From Oxalobacteraceae bacterium (GTDB taxonomy: Bacteria; Pseudomonadota; Gammaproteobacteria; Burkholderiales; Burkholderiaceae_D), in contig DPRS01000006.1 in assembly GCA_003537575.1 (NCBI GenBank), positions 5,389 through 19,813 on the forward strand: 14,425 bases of DNA, read 5' to 3'. This document shows positions 6,400-12,039 of the stretch, piece by piece. Position 1 is the stretch's first letter, and each line of letters begins with the position of its first letter. The position numbers and the translations under genes were made by a program. Below the pieces are notes generated by a model, which saw nothing but the letters and a program-made list of their open reading frames with translations, was not told where the DNA came from and did no database searches.

Positions 6400-6819
6400 T
6401 TATTTCGCCTCCGGGTCGGTGATGAAGCCGATCTTGGTCAGGCCGCCTGCCTGGGCCGCTGCCATCACTTGCGCTACCGTTTCATATTGCGTGGTGCGTT
6501 CGGCGCGCAAGTGCAGTTCAGGCTGCGGCGCATGCTTTGCCGCTGTCTCAATGCGCAGTTTCAACTGTTCCATGTCGATCTGGTCGGCATTCCAGAATAT
6601 CTTTCCTTGAGCATCGATCGCCAGGTTGATGTTGTCCGGCTTGCTTTCATTCGGCTGATTGCTTGCCTGCGGCAAGTCGATCTTGACCGTATGGTTGATG
6701 ACGGGGATGGTGATGATGAAAATGATCAGCAGCACCAGCATCACGTCGACCAGCGGCGTGGTATTGATCTCAGGGTTGAAGTCGTCGTCGTTATCCGACA
6801 AGGATCCCATCGCCATCAT
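6400..6819 (-). CDS. exbD: TonB-system energy-transducing protein ExbD
   Basis: A 139-residue inner-membrane protein of the ExbB-ExbD motor, which turns proton motive force into movement of TonB. It has a short cytosolic N-terminus, one membrane helix (about 23-42: LVDVMLVLLIIFIITIPVIN) with the essential proton-path Asp25 in NTTPLVDVML, and a periplasmic domain ending with AQVMAAAQAGGLTKIGFITDPE. The start overlaps the exbB stop by 4 bases (ATGA), implying coupled translation; a GGGAG Shine-Dalgarno supports this ATG, although Met2 or Met4 are possible. It is the last gene of the hemP-bfd-tonB-exbB-exbD series. Confidence 0.95.
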   Translation of the reverse strand: MMAMGSLSDNDDDFNPEINTTPLVDVMLVLLIIFIITIPVINHTVKIDLPQASNQPNESKPDNINLAIDAQGKIFWNADQIDMEQLKLRIETAAKHAPQPELHLRAERTTQYETVAQVMAAAQAGGLTKIGFITDPEAK

Positions 6820-7535
6820 GCGGCTCCCACGACGGCCAGCTTGCCGCTGCCATCCTTGCCGGCGCTGCTGCGCGCACCGGTGACGAACAGGGCATGCAGG
6901 TCGAAGCCGAACTTGTTCAGGCGCGCGGTGACGTTCTTGTTGCCGCGCACGAGAGCGTTGTAGCCGAAGGAGGCAGGAATCGCTACCGCCAGGCCGAGCG
7001 CGGTCATGATCAGGGCTTCACCCACCGGACCGGCGACCTTGTCGATGCTGGCCTGGCCGCTGGTGCCGATCGACACCAGCGCATGGTAAATGCCCCAGAC
7101 GGTGCCGAACAGGCCGACGAAGGGGGCGCTCGATGCCACCGAGGCCAGCACGGCCATGCCGGTTTGCAGGCGGGCGGTGATTTCATCGATAGACTGGCGC
7201 AGCGACAGCGTGACCCAGTCGCTGATCGGGAGTTCGTCGTGCAGATGTCCCTGATGCGCGCTGTGGTGGCGCATGGCGCCGACGCCGGCTTGCGCCAGGG
7301 CGGCGAACGGATTGCCGCTGCCCAGCGTGGCCAGGCCGTCCTCCAGGGTGGTGGCATCCCAGAACTGGTGGCCGGCAGCCTTGGCGGCGCGCCGGTATTG
7401 CCACAGCTGCCATGCCTTGGTGACGATCACGTACCAGGAAGCGATCGACATCGCGATCAGCAGAAAGGCGACGCTCTTGGTGACCAGGTCGCCTTGCTGC
7501 CACAGGTTTTGCAGTCCGTACGGGCTTGCTTGCAT
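6816..7535 (-). CDS. exbB: TonB-system proton channel protein ExbB (MotA/TolQ/ExbB family)
   Basis: A 239-residue inner-membrane protein forming the pentameric channel around ExbD. It has three membrane helices at about 19-38, 126-150 and 172-195 with a large cytosolic loop between the first two. Family signatures are SAPFVGLFGTVWGIYHAL (136-153) and VGEALIMTALGLAVAIPA (171-188). The ATG at 7535 has a good Shine-Dalgarno (TGAGGA) and lies 9 bases after the tonB stop; the 3' end overlaps exbD by 4 bases. ExbB is preferred over TolQ because of its place between tonB and exbD and the iron-linked neighbours. Confidence 0.95.
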   Translation of the reverse strand: MQASPYGLQNLWQQGDLVTKSVAFLLIAMSIASWYVIVTKAWQLWQYRRAAKAAGHQFWDATTLEDGLATLGSGNPFAALAQAGVGAMRHHSAHQGHLHDELPISDWVTLSLRQSIDEITARLQTGMAVLASVASSAPFVGLFGTVWGIYHALVSIGTSGQASIDKVAGPVGEALIMTALGLAVAIPASFGYNALVRGNKNVTARLNKFGFDLHALFVTGARSSAGKDGSGKLAVVGAA

Positions 7536-7544
7536 GATGATTCC

Positions 7545-8261
7545 TCAATTATCCAGTTGAAAGCTGATCGGCAAAATCGCATACACCGGCACCGGCCGGC
7601 CGTTTTCCGTATAGGGTTTGAAAACCGCGCGCATGGCAGCCTGGCGCGCGGCTTCGTCCAGGCGCGTCACGCCGGACGATTTATGGATGTCGGCGCGCTC
7701 GGCGCGGCCGCGTTCGTTGATCAGGATGCGCAGCATGACGGTGCCTTCCTCGCCCATGCGGCGCGACAGCGCCGGGTATTCCGGACGCGGCGGCTGCAGG
7801 TATTCGACGCCCGTGGTGACGGTCTTCGGTTGCGCCGGCGCCGCTGGTGCGGGCGGCCCCGGCGGTGCGCTTGCCGGCGCCGGAGCAGCAGGAGCTGGCG
7901 CCGCCGGTTCGGTCGGGGCCGGCGCGGCGGATGGGGGCTGGACTGGCTCGGCCGGACGGGTGATCGATTTCGGCGTGGGTGCTGGCGCCGGCTTTACCGG
8001 TGTGGGCCTCGGCTGCGGCTTGGGCCGGACTTGCGGCTTGGGCGGTTCCGGCTGGGGCGCAGGCGCCGGCGGCTGCGGCGCGGGGGCCGGCTGGGCGGCA
8101 ATCAGCGTGGCAATGATTTCCCGTGGTTCCGGCTGGATAGGTTGTTGCGTCAAGCCGCTTTGCAAAGCGTAAAAGAAGGCGACATGCAGCAGGACCACCA
8201 GGCCAAGCGGACCTAATTGCTGGAGGGGATGCCGGGACTGATGGAAGCCGTGGATGATCAT
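7545..8261 (-). CDS. tonB: Energy transducer TonB
   Basis: A 238-residue protein that carries ExbB-ExbD energy to outer-membrane TonB-dependent receptors. It has an N-terminal membrane anchor (about 16-34, with His26 in GLVVLLHVAFFYAL) and a long Pro/Ala/Lys-rich periplasm-spanning stretch (about 55-145, many QP, KP and AP repeats). The C-terminal TonB domain (about 150-238) has PPRPEYPALSRRMGEEGTVMLRI, GVTRLDEAARQAAM and VYAILPISFQL. The frame is open 73 codons further upstream, but the start at 8261 gives the canonical anchor. No purine-rich Shine-Dalgarno precedes it (the upstream 15 bases are C-rich). A short frame ending in TGA overlaps this ATG (ATGA), so coupled initiation is possible. 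Confidence 0.92.
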   Translation of the reverse strand: MIIHGFHQSRHPLQQLGPLGLVVLLHVAFFYALQSGLTQQPIQPEPREIIATLIAAQPAPAPQPPAPAPQPEPPKPQVRPKPQPRPTPVKPAPAPTPKSITRPAEPVQPPSAAPAPTEPAAPAPAAPAPASAPPGPPAPAAPAQPKTVTTGVEYLQPPRPEYPALSRRMGEEGTVMLRILINERGRAERADIHKSSGVTRLDEAARQAAMRAVFKPYTENGRPVPVYAILPISFQLDN

Positions 8262-8370
8262 CGGGGAAGGGGGTGCGCACACATGGAAAATTGGTGAACG
8301 GGCATCATCCGGCGGTAAAGCCGACAGAGTGCACAAAAGGCGCCATGATACTGTAAATGCCGCCCGGATC

Positions 8371-8577
8371 TCACGCAGCCATGGCTTGCATGGGGAAGGA
8401 CAGGGCAGTCTCTGCTTGGCGGCATTCGCGCAGCACTTCCTTGGCGCAGGAATGGCATTTGCCGCAGCAGGTGCCGACATCGAGGTGCTTGCGCAAGTCG
8501 GCCAGCGTGGTCATGCCATCCTCGGCAGCCTGACGGATTTTTCGGTCGGAGACGTTATTGCAAACACAGACGATCAT
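8371..8577 (-). CDS. bfd: Bacterioferritin-associated ferredoxin Bfd
   Basis: A 68-residue [2Fe-2S] protein that binds bacterioferritin and passes electrons to its haem so that stored iron is released. The cluster ligands are Cys4, Cys6, Cys38 and Cys41 (VCVCNN near the start, TCCGKC at 36-41), the same spacing as E. coli Bfd; an extra Cys44 follows. ATGs at 8577 and 8589 (four residues longer) are both possible; 8577 fits the family N-terminus and has GGGTG upstream. It lies between hemP and tonB on the same strand, so it would be induced with iron uptake under iron starvation, while its partner bfr lies at the far end of the block. Confidence 0.93.
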   Translation of the reverse strand: MIVCVCNNVSDRKIRQAAEDGMTTLADLRKHLDVGTCCGKCHSCAKEVLRECRQAETALSFPMQAMAA

Positions 8578-8654
8578 TGCTGCACCCATTTAGCCAAGTC
8601 ACAAAAGCGTGCGGTCCTCCCAGCCGGGCTGGCGGGCCGCTGCCTGTCATGCAT

Positions 8655-8855
8655 TTACGCGGTCAGAATCAGCTTGTTTAGCTGCGTGATGCGCAGCTTG
8701 TATATCCGGCCACCGTGATCGATTTCGACTTCACGTGCCTGTGCGAACAGTTCCCGCGAATCAAACCGGATGGCCGTGCCGGCCCCGGCGCTGGCAGACG
8801 CAGGCGTCGGCGCGCTGGGCTGTTGCTGCTTGCCGGGATCGGAGACACTGTCCAT
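8655..8855 (-). CDS. hemP: HemP family protein (hemin uptake protein)
   Basis: A 66-residue protein with the HemP/HmuP core in its C-terminal half (FDSRELFAQAREVEIDHGGRIYKLRITQLNKLILTA) and a low-complexity Gln/Pro/Ala/Ser-rich N-terminus (residues 8-28). In other proteobacteria HemP/HmuP is needed for expression of haem-receptor genes and is now viewed more as a regulator than a transporter. It is the first gene behind the Fur-controlled promoter at 8873-8923. No haem receptor gene is present nearby, so its target must be elsewhere. Length and ending (KLILTA) are typical. Shine-Dalgarno is weak. Confidence 0.88.
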   Translation of the reverse strand: MDSVSDPGKQQQPSAPTPASASAGAGTAIRFDSRELFAQAREVEIDHGGRIYKLRITQLNKLILTA

Positions 8856-8872
8856 TTGCTAATCTGACTGTA

Positions 8873-8891
8873 AATGATAACTATTCTTATT
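8873..8891 (-). promoter_or_regulatory. Fur box upstream of hemP
   Basis: The minus strand reads AATAAGAATAGTTATCATT. By my count this matches 15 of 18 defined positions of an AATGAGAAT-n-ATTCTCATT palindrome and 12 of 19 of the E. coli GATAATGATAATCATTATC consensus. It overlaps the predicted transcription start of the hemP promoter, the usual place for repression by Fe-loaded Fur. Confidence 0.85.
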
Positions 8892-8894
8892 TCG

Positions 8895-8923
8895 ATTATG
8901 GGGTAAGCTCTGGAAATATGCAA
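8895..8923 (-). promoter_or_regulatory. Sigma70-type promoter of the hemP-bfd-tonB-exbB-exbD operon
   Basis: On the minus strand, TTGCAT (-35, 8918-8923) and CATAAT (-10, 8895-8900) are separated by exactly 17 bases. The expected start near 8888 falls inside the Fur box, and the leader to the hemP ATG is about 33 bases. It lies in the 101-base gap after the globin gene. Confidence 0.82.
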
Positions 8924-8956
8924 GCGTTTCGTTTCGGGAGGGGAATGCGGCCTGGT

Positions 8957-9349
8957 TTACACCACTTCTTTGCCAAAATAGCCCAATTGCAGGCTGCCGG
9001 CGATCCGTTCGGCGATCAGCACGATCTCGTCAGCCTGTTCGCGGGCATACATGCGCCTGACCGTATCGTGGAACAGCGCCAGCCAGCGGACGAAATGCTC
9101 CTTTTCGATGCCCGACAGGGCCATGTGCCGGCCAAATACATTGCTCTGAAATTTGCGGGTGCCGAGCAGGACGGTCGACCAGAAATCATACATGCGAGGC
9201 AAATGCGCATCCCAGCCATGGGAAAGCGCTTGCTCGAACACCGGTCCGAGGACCTCGTCCTGGCGCACGCTGTCGTAAAAGCCATCTACCATGCGGCGGA
9301 TGTTTTCTTCGGTAATGACGTTTTCAAGTGACATATCTAGACTTGCCAT
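8957..9349 (-). CDS. Group III truncated haemoglobin
   Basis: A 130-residue single-domain globin of the 2-on-2 group III type (like Campylobacter Ctb). Key positions are the Phe24-Tyr25 pair (B9-B10) in MVDGFYDSVR, Trp57 in YDFWSTVLLG, the proximal His75 in FGRHMAL, and Trp89 (G8) in HFVRWLALFHDTV. It lacks the glycine motifs of groups I and II. Members bind O2 or NO; the role is usually unclear. The N-terminus is uncertain: ATGs at 9349 and 9334 are in frame (the second gives MSLENVITEEN) and neither has a clear Shine-Dalgarno. It lies 39 bases after mnmA on the same strand and ends just before the Fur-controlled promoter, so it is probably read with nudJ-mnmA rather than with the iron operon. 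Confidence 0.9.
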   Translation of the reverse strand: MASLDMSLENVITEENIRRMVDGFYDSVRQDEVLGPVFEQALSHGWDAHLPRMYDFWSTVLLGTRKFQSNVFGRHMALSGIEKEHFVRWLALFHDTVRRMYAREQADEIVLIAERIAGSLQLGYFGKEVV

Positions 9350-9388
9350 TCATATTGGCGGCACACCCGTTGCCGGCTTGTTCGGTAA

Positions 9389-10492
9389 TTAGCGATTAAT
9401 GATGCCGCCACCCAGGCAAACCTCGCCCTGATACAGCACTGCCGATTGTCCGGGCGTCACTGCCCATTGTTCTGTAGAAAAAGAAAGTGCGAAGCCGCCG
9501 GTACCTACCGCATGGAATTCGCAGGGAACATCAGCCTGGCGGTAACGGGTCTTGGCCGACAGCGCGCCTTCGGCTGGCGGCGCGCCGGCAATCCAGCTGG
9601 CCTGGCCGGCCTCGAGCGCAGGCGAGAGAAGCCAGGGGTGGTCATGCCCCTGCACCACATAGAGCGTGTTGTTTTCAATATCCTTGCGCGCGACATACCA
9701 GGGATCGCTGTCGCCTTCGGCGTTCCTGTGGCTCTTCATGCCGCCGATGCCGATGCCCTTCCGCTGTCCAAGGGTGTAGAAGGACAGGCCGACATGCTCG
9801 CCGACGACATCGCCCTCCGGCGTCTTCATCGGCCCCGGCTTGAAAGACAGGTAACGGTTGAGGAATTCGCGGAAGGGGCGCTCGCCGATGAAGCAGATGC
9901 CGGTGGAATCCTTCTTGGCGGCGTTCGGCAGGCCGATCTCTTCGGCGATCCGGCGCACTTCCGTCTTTGGGATTTCGCCCAAAGGGAACAGGGTTTTCGA
10001 CAGCTGCGCCTGGTTCAGCCGGTGCAGGAAATAACTCTGGTCCTTGCTGGCATCGACCGCCTTGAGCAATTCGAAGCGGCCGGCATCGGCGCCGGCGCCC
10101 GCTTCGCGCACGCGGGCATAGTGACCGGTGGCGATCAGGTCGGCGCCAAGCTTCATGGCATGGTCGAGGAAAGCCTTGAACTTGATCTCGGCATTGCACA
10201 GCACGTCCGGATTCGGCGTGCGGCCGGCCTGGTATTCGCGCAGGAATTCGGCGAACACGCGTTCCTTGTATTCGGCAGCGAAGTTGACCGCTTCGATATC
10301 GACGCCGACCACGTCGGCCACGCTGGCGGCGTCGATCCAGTCCTGGCGCGTCGAGCAATATTCCGAATCGTCGTCGTCTTCCCAGTTCTTCATGAACAGG
10401 CCGATCACTTCATAACCCTGCTGCTTCAGCAGCCAGGCCGACACCGAGGAATCGACGCCGCCGGACATGCCGATCACTACCCGTTTAGCCAT
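9389..10492 (-). CDS. mnmA: tRNA-specific 2-thiouridylase MnmA
   Basis: Adds sulfur to U34 of the tRNAs for Lys, Glu and Gln using ATP and sulfur relayed by IscS/Tus proteins. The 367-residue product matches the E. coli enzyme throughout: the ATP PP-loop GMSGGVDSSVSAWLL (8-22), LFMKNWEDDD, NFAAEYKERVF, RTPNPDVLCN (catalytic Cys99), KDQSYFLHRL, DSTGICFIGERPFREF (catalytic Cys200), YTLGQRKGIGIGG, KTRYRQADVPCE and VTPGQSAVLYQGEVCLGGGII. The start at 10492 lies inside the end of nudJ, overlapping by 8 bases (ATGGCTAA), so translation is likely coupled; the upstream extension of the frame is read-through of nudJ in another frame. nudJ-mnmA adjacency is also found in E. coli. Confidence 0.97.
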   Translation of the reverse strand: MAKRVVIGMSGGVDSSVSAWLLKQQGYEVIGLFMKNWEDDDDSEYCSTRQDWIDAASVADVVGVDIEAVNFAAEYKERVFAEFLREYQAGRTPNPDVLCNAEIKFKAFLDHAMKLGADLIATGHYARVREAGAGADAGRFELLKAVDASKDQSYFLHRLNQAQLSKTLFPLGEIPKTEVRRIAEEIGLPNAAKKDSTGICFIGERPFREFLNRYLSFKPGPMKTPEGDVVGEHVGLSFYTLGQRKGIGIGGMKSHRNAEGDSDPWYVARKDIENNTLYVVQGHDHPWLLSPALEAGQASWIAGAPPAEGALSAKTRYRQADVPCEFHAVGTGGFALSFSTEQWAVTPGQSAVLYQGEVCLGGGIINR

Positions 10493-10979
10493 TGAACGCT
10501 CCGATGGCATCCGGGTGGGTGTACAGCAGCGACAGCGGCGCCCGCCTGCCCTGCAGGTAATCGTCGACGCATTGCAGCACCAGCGGGCTGCGGTGCTTGT
10601 CGCGGCTGGCCAGCAATTCGTCATAATCCATCCAGACCGTGCGCAGGATGCCTTCGTCGAGCGGCTGGTCGTAGGCGGCGCCGAGTTCGCCGGCAAAGGC
10701 GAAGCGCAGGTAAGTCACTTCCTTGCCGGTGCGCGAGGATACATAGCGCGACATGTATACGCCGATCAGCGCGGTCGGTTCGAAATCGTGCGCGGCTTCT
10801 TCCAGGGTTTCGCGGGCCGCCGCCTGCGCCAGCGATTCGCCCGGGTCGAGATGGCCGGCCGGTTGGTTGAAACGGATGCCATCGCTGGTTTCTTCTTCCA
10901 CCAGCAGGAAGCGGCCTTCGCGTTCGATGATGGCGGCAACCGTAACGGAAGGTTTCCAGATATGTGAGTTTGAACTCAT
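10485..10979 (-). CDS. nudJ: Nudix hydrolase, phosphatase NudJ-like
   Basis: A 164-residue Nudix enzyme resembling E. coli NudJ (YmfB), which hydrolyses nucleoside di- and triphosphates and thiamine-pathway pyrophosphates. Strand 1 (WKPSVTVAAIIER) is followed by FLLVEEET and RFNQPAGHLDPGESL. The Nudix box runs Gly42-x5-Glu48-x7-Arg56-Glu57-x2-Glu60-Glu61; the usual box-ending Gly is Ala63. Then come VTYLRFAFAGEL and RSPLVLQCVDDYLQGRRAPLSLL. Several in-frame ATGs exist (11075, 11003, 10988, 10979). I chose 10979 (MSSNSHIWKP) because the family starts just before the first strand; 10988 is equally possible. It overlaps mnmA by 8 bases. Confidence 0.93.
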   Translation of the reverse strand: MSSNSHIWKPSVTVAAIIEREGRFLLVEEETSDGIRFNQPAGHLDPGESLAQAAARETLEEAAHDFEPTALIGVYMSRYVSSRTGKEVTYLRFAFAGELGAAYDQPLDEGILRTVWMDYDELLASRDKHRSPLVLQCVDDYLQGRRAPLSLLYTHPDAIGAFNG

Positions 10980-11519
10980 GTCGTTCATGGCCGCGACTCG
11001 CATTGCTGTTCCTGGCGTTCTTCCGGAGACCGGAAACAGGCAAGACGGCAGCGGCATAGTGTGAAAGGAATGCATTTTACCGTGCCGCTCAAGGATTATT
11101 GCGGCAGGGCCAGTGTTTCAGAATGGACTTAAGCACTAAACATATGGTTCCAAGAAACTTTCCTGCTTTTTCGAAAAATTGATAAACGATAATGTTGTTA
11201 GAGAAATTCAGTAAAAATCGATACAATTTAGCAACCTCTTGCTCATTGTCTGCGTGCAAGTATGTGGATATGCATGTTAAATTTCCTCATGGAAACAAAA
11301 GCGAAATTGGCAGATTCTTACTGTATCTTCGCGCTATCCACGACATGGCGGGATTGCGTGTAAGATTTCGCTGTTTCCCGTTTTTCCGGGAAAATTATGA
11401 AAATCGGCATCTTTGCCGAGATCCGCGCGGGTGTAATGTGCGCCCGTATTCATTTTCCATTGTTGCCGACAATATTGGTGCGATGGTGCAACATGCAGTA
11501 AGGCAGTCAGGAGTAGTAA
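10980..11519. other. Gene-free region between nudJ and panD with an AT-rich core
   Basis: About 540 bases lie between the divergent nudJ and panD starts. The outer parts have normal composition, but 11161-11340 is about 35% GC by my count (28% in 11161-11220), far below the rest of the window. It contains TTGATA and TACAAT (11222-11227) style promoter-like elements, and a perfect 7-bp inverted repeat TTTCCCG / CGGGAAA at 11374-11393 without a T-tract. I see no convincing gene. A 34-codon frame at 11397-11501 (starting MKIGIFAEIRAG, preceded by GGGAAAATT) is too short to assess. The region may hold a long panD leader, a small RNA, or the remnant of foreign DNA. Confidence 0.6.
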
Positions 11520-11879
11520 ATGCAACGTATCATGTTACGCGCAAAGATTCATCGCGCATCCGTCACTCAGTGCGACCTGAACTACGAGGGTTCCTGCGGC
11601 ATCGACGAGGAATTGCTGGAAGCGGCCGATATCAAGCCGTTTGAAAAGATCGAGCTGTACAACGTCAATAACGGCGAACGCTTTTCCACCTACGCCATCA
11701 AGGGCAAGCGCGGCAGCGGCGAAATTTCGCTCAACGGCGCGGCAGCACGCCTGGCGCATTTGGGCGACCTGCTGATCATCTGCACCTATGCGCCGATGAG
11801 CGACGAGGAAATCAAGACCTATCAGCCGAAGATCGTTTTTGTCGATGACGACAACCGGATGACCGGTTTGAAGAAATAA
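11520..11879 (+). CDS. panD: Aspartate 1-decarboxylase PanD (pyruvoyl enzyme proenzyme)
   Basis: Makes beta-alanine from aspartate for pantothenate and coenzyme A synthesis. The 119-residue proenzyme cleaves itself between Gly24 and Ser25 (NYEGSCGID) to create the pyruvoyl group. Other conserved parts are MLRAKIHRASVTQ at the N-terminus (Lys9), DIKPFEKIELYNVNNGERFSTYAIKG (Tyr58 region), SGEISLNGAAARLAHLGDLLII and PKIVFVDDDNRM. A good Shine-Dalgarno (CAGGAG) lies 7 bases before the ATG. It is not next to panB or panC here; the next gene is the pntAA-like ORF on the same strand, 160 bases on. Confidence 0.97.
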   Translation: MQRIMLRAKIHRASVTQCDLNYEGSCGIDEELLEAADIKPFEKIELYNVNNGERFSTYAIKGKRGSGEISLNGAAARLAHLGDLLIICTYAPMSDEEIKTYQPKIVFVDDDNRMTGLKK

Positions 11880-11930
11880 GGTAGCAACAGGCGGCATTGC
11901 CTCGCAGCCGCCGCACCACTGGATGGAAAT

Positions 11931-11966
11931 CGATCCCGCCGCGTCCGCGAGGACGCCGCGGGATCG
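11931..11966 (+). other. Long hairpin with GNRA tetraloop between panD and pntAA
   Basis: CGATCCCGC, one mismatch, GCGTCC, loop GCGA, GGACGC, mismatch, GCGGGATCG: a 15-bp stem with one internal C-C mismatch and a GNRA-type tetraloop. Only CTTT-poor sequence follows, so it is not a textbook terminator. It may end panD transcription, protect mRNA ends, or be a leader element of the next gene. Confidence 0.5.
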
Positions 11967-11983
11967 CTGCCTTTACCGGCAAG

Positions 11984-11999
11984 TCCGACCTCTGTCGGA
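11984..11999 (+). other. Second small hairpin before pntAA
   Basis: TCCGAC, loop CTCT, GTCGGA: a 6-bp perfect stem 18 bases after the larger hairpin and 40 bases before the pntAA start. It falls in the presumed leader and may be part of one folded unit with the first hairpin. Confidence 0.35.
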
Positions 12000-12039
12000 T
12001 CGACATAAAACAATTAAAACCAAGTTGGGAGGAAAGTTT

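Noticed and set aside
7800..8110. Tandem repeat or minisatellite in GC-rich repetitive DNA
   Set aside because: The repetition is the codon-level trace of the Pro/Ala-rich TonB linker, with no exact repeat unit.
6894..8216. 440-codon plus-strand frame opposite exbB and tonB
   Set aside because: The Arg-rich low-complexity part is the complement of the TonB proline-rich region. No family features and no start signals.
11397..11501. 34-codon frame before panD as a leader peptide
   Set aside because: It has a passable upstream GGGAA, but it is too short to judge, carries no codon runs typical of attenuators, and no terminator/antiterminator follows.
11192..11644. 150-codon frame running from the AT-rich region into panD
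   Set aside because: It overlaps the certain panD start in another frame, has no family features, and composition changes abruptly within it.
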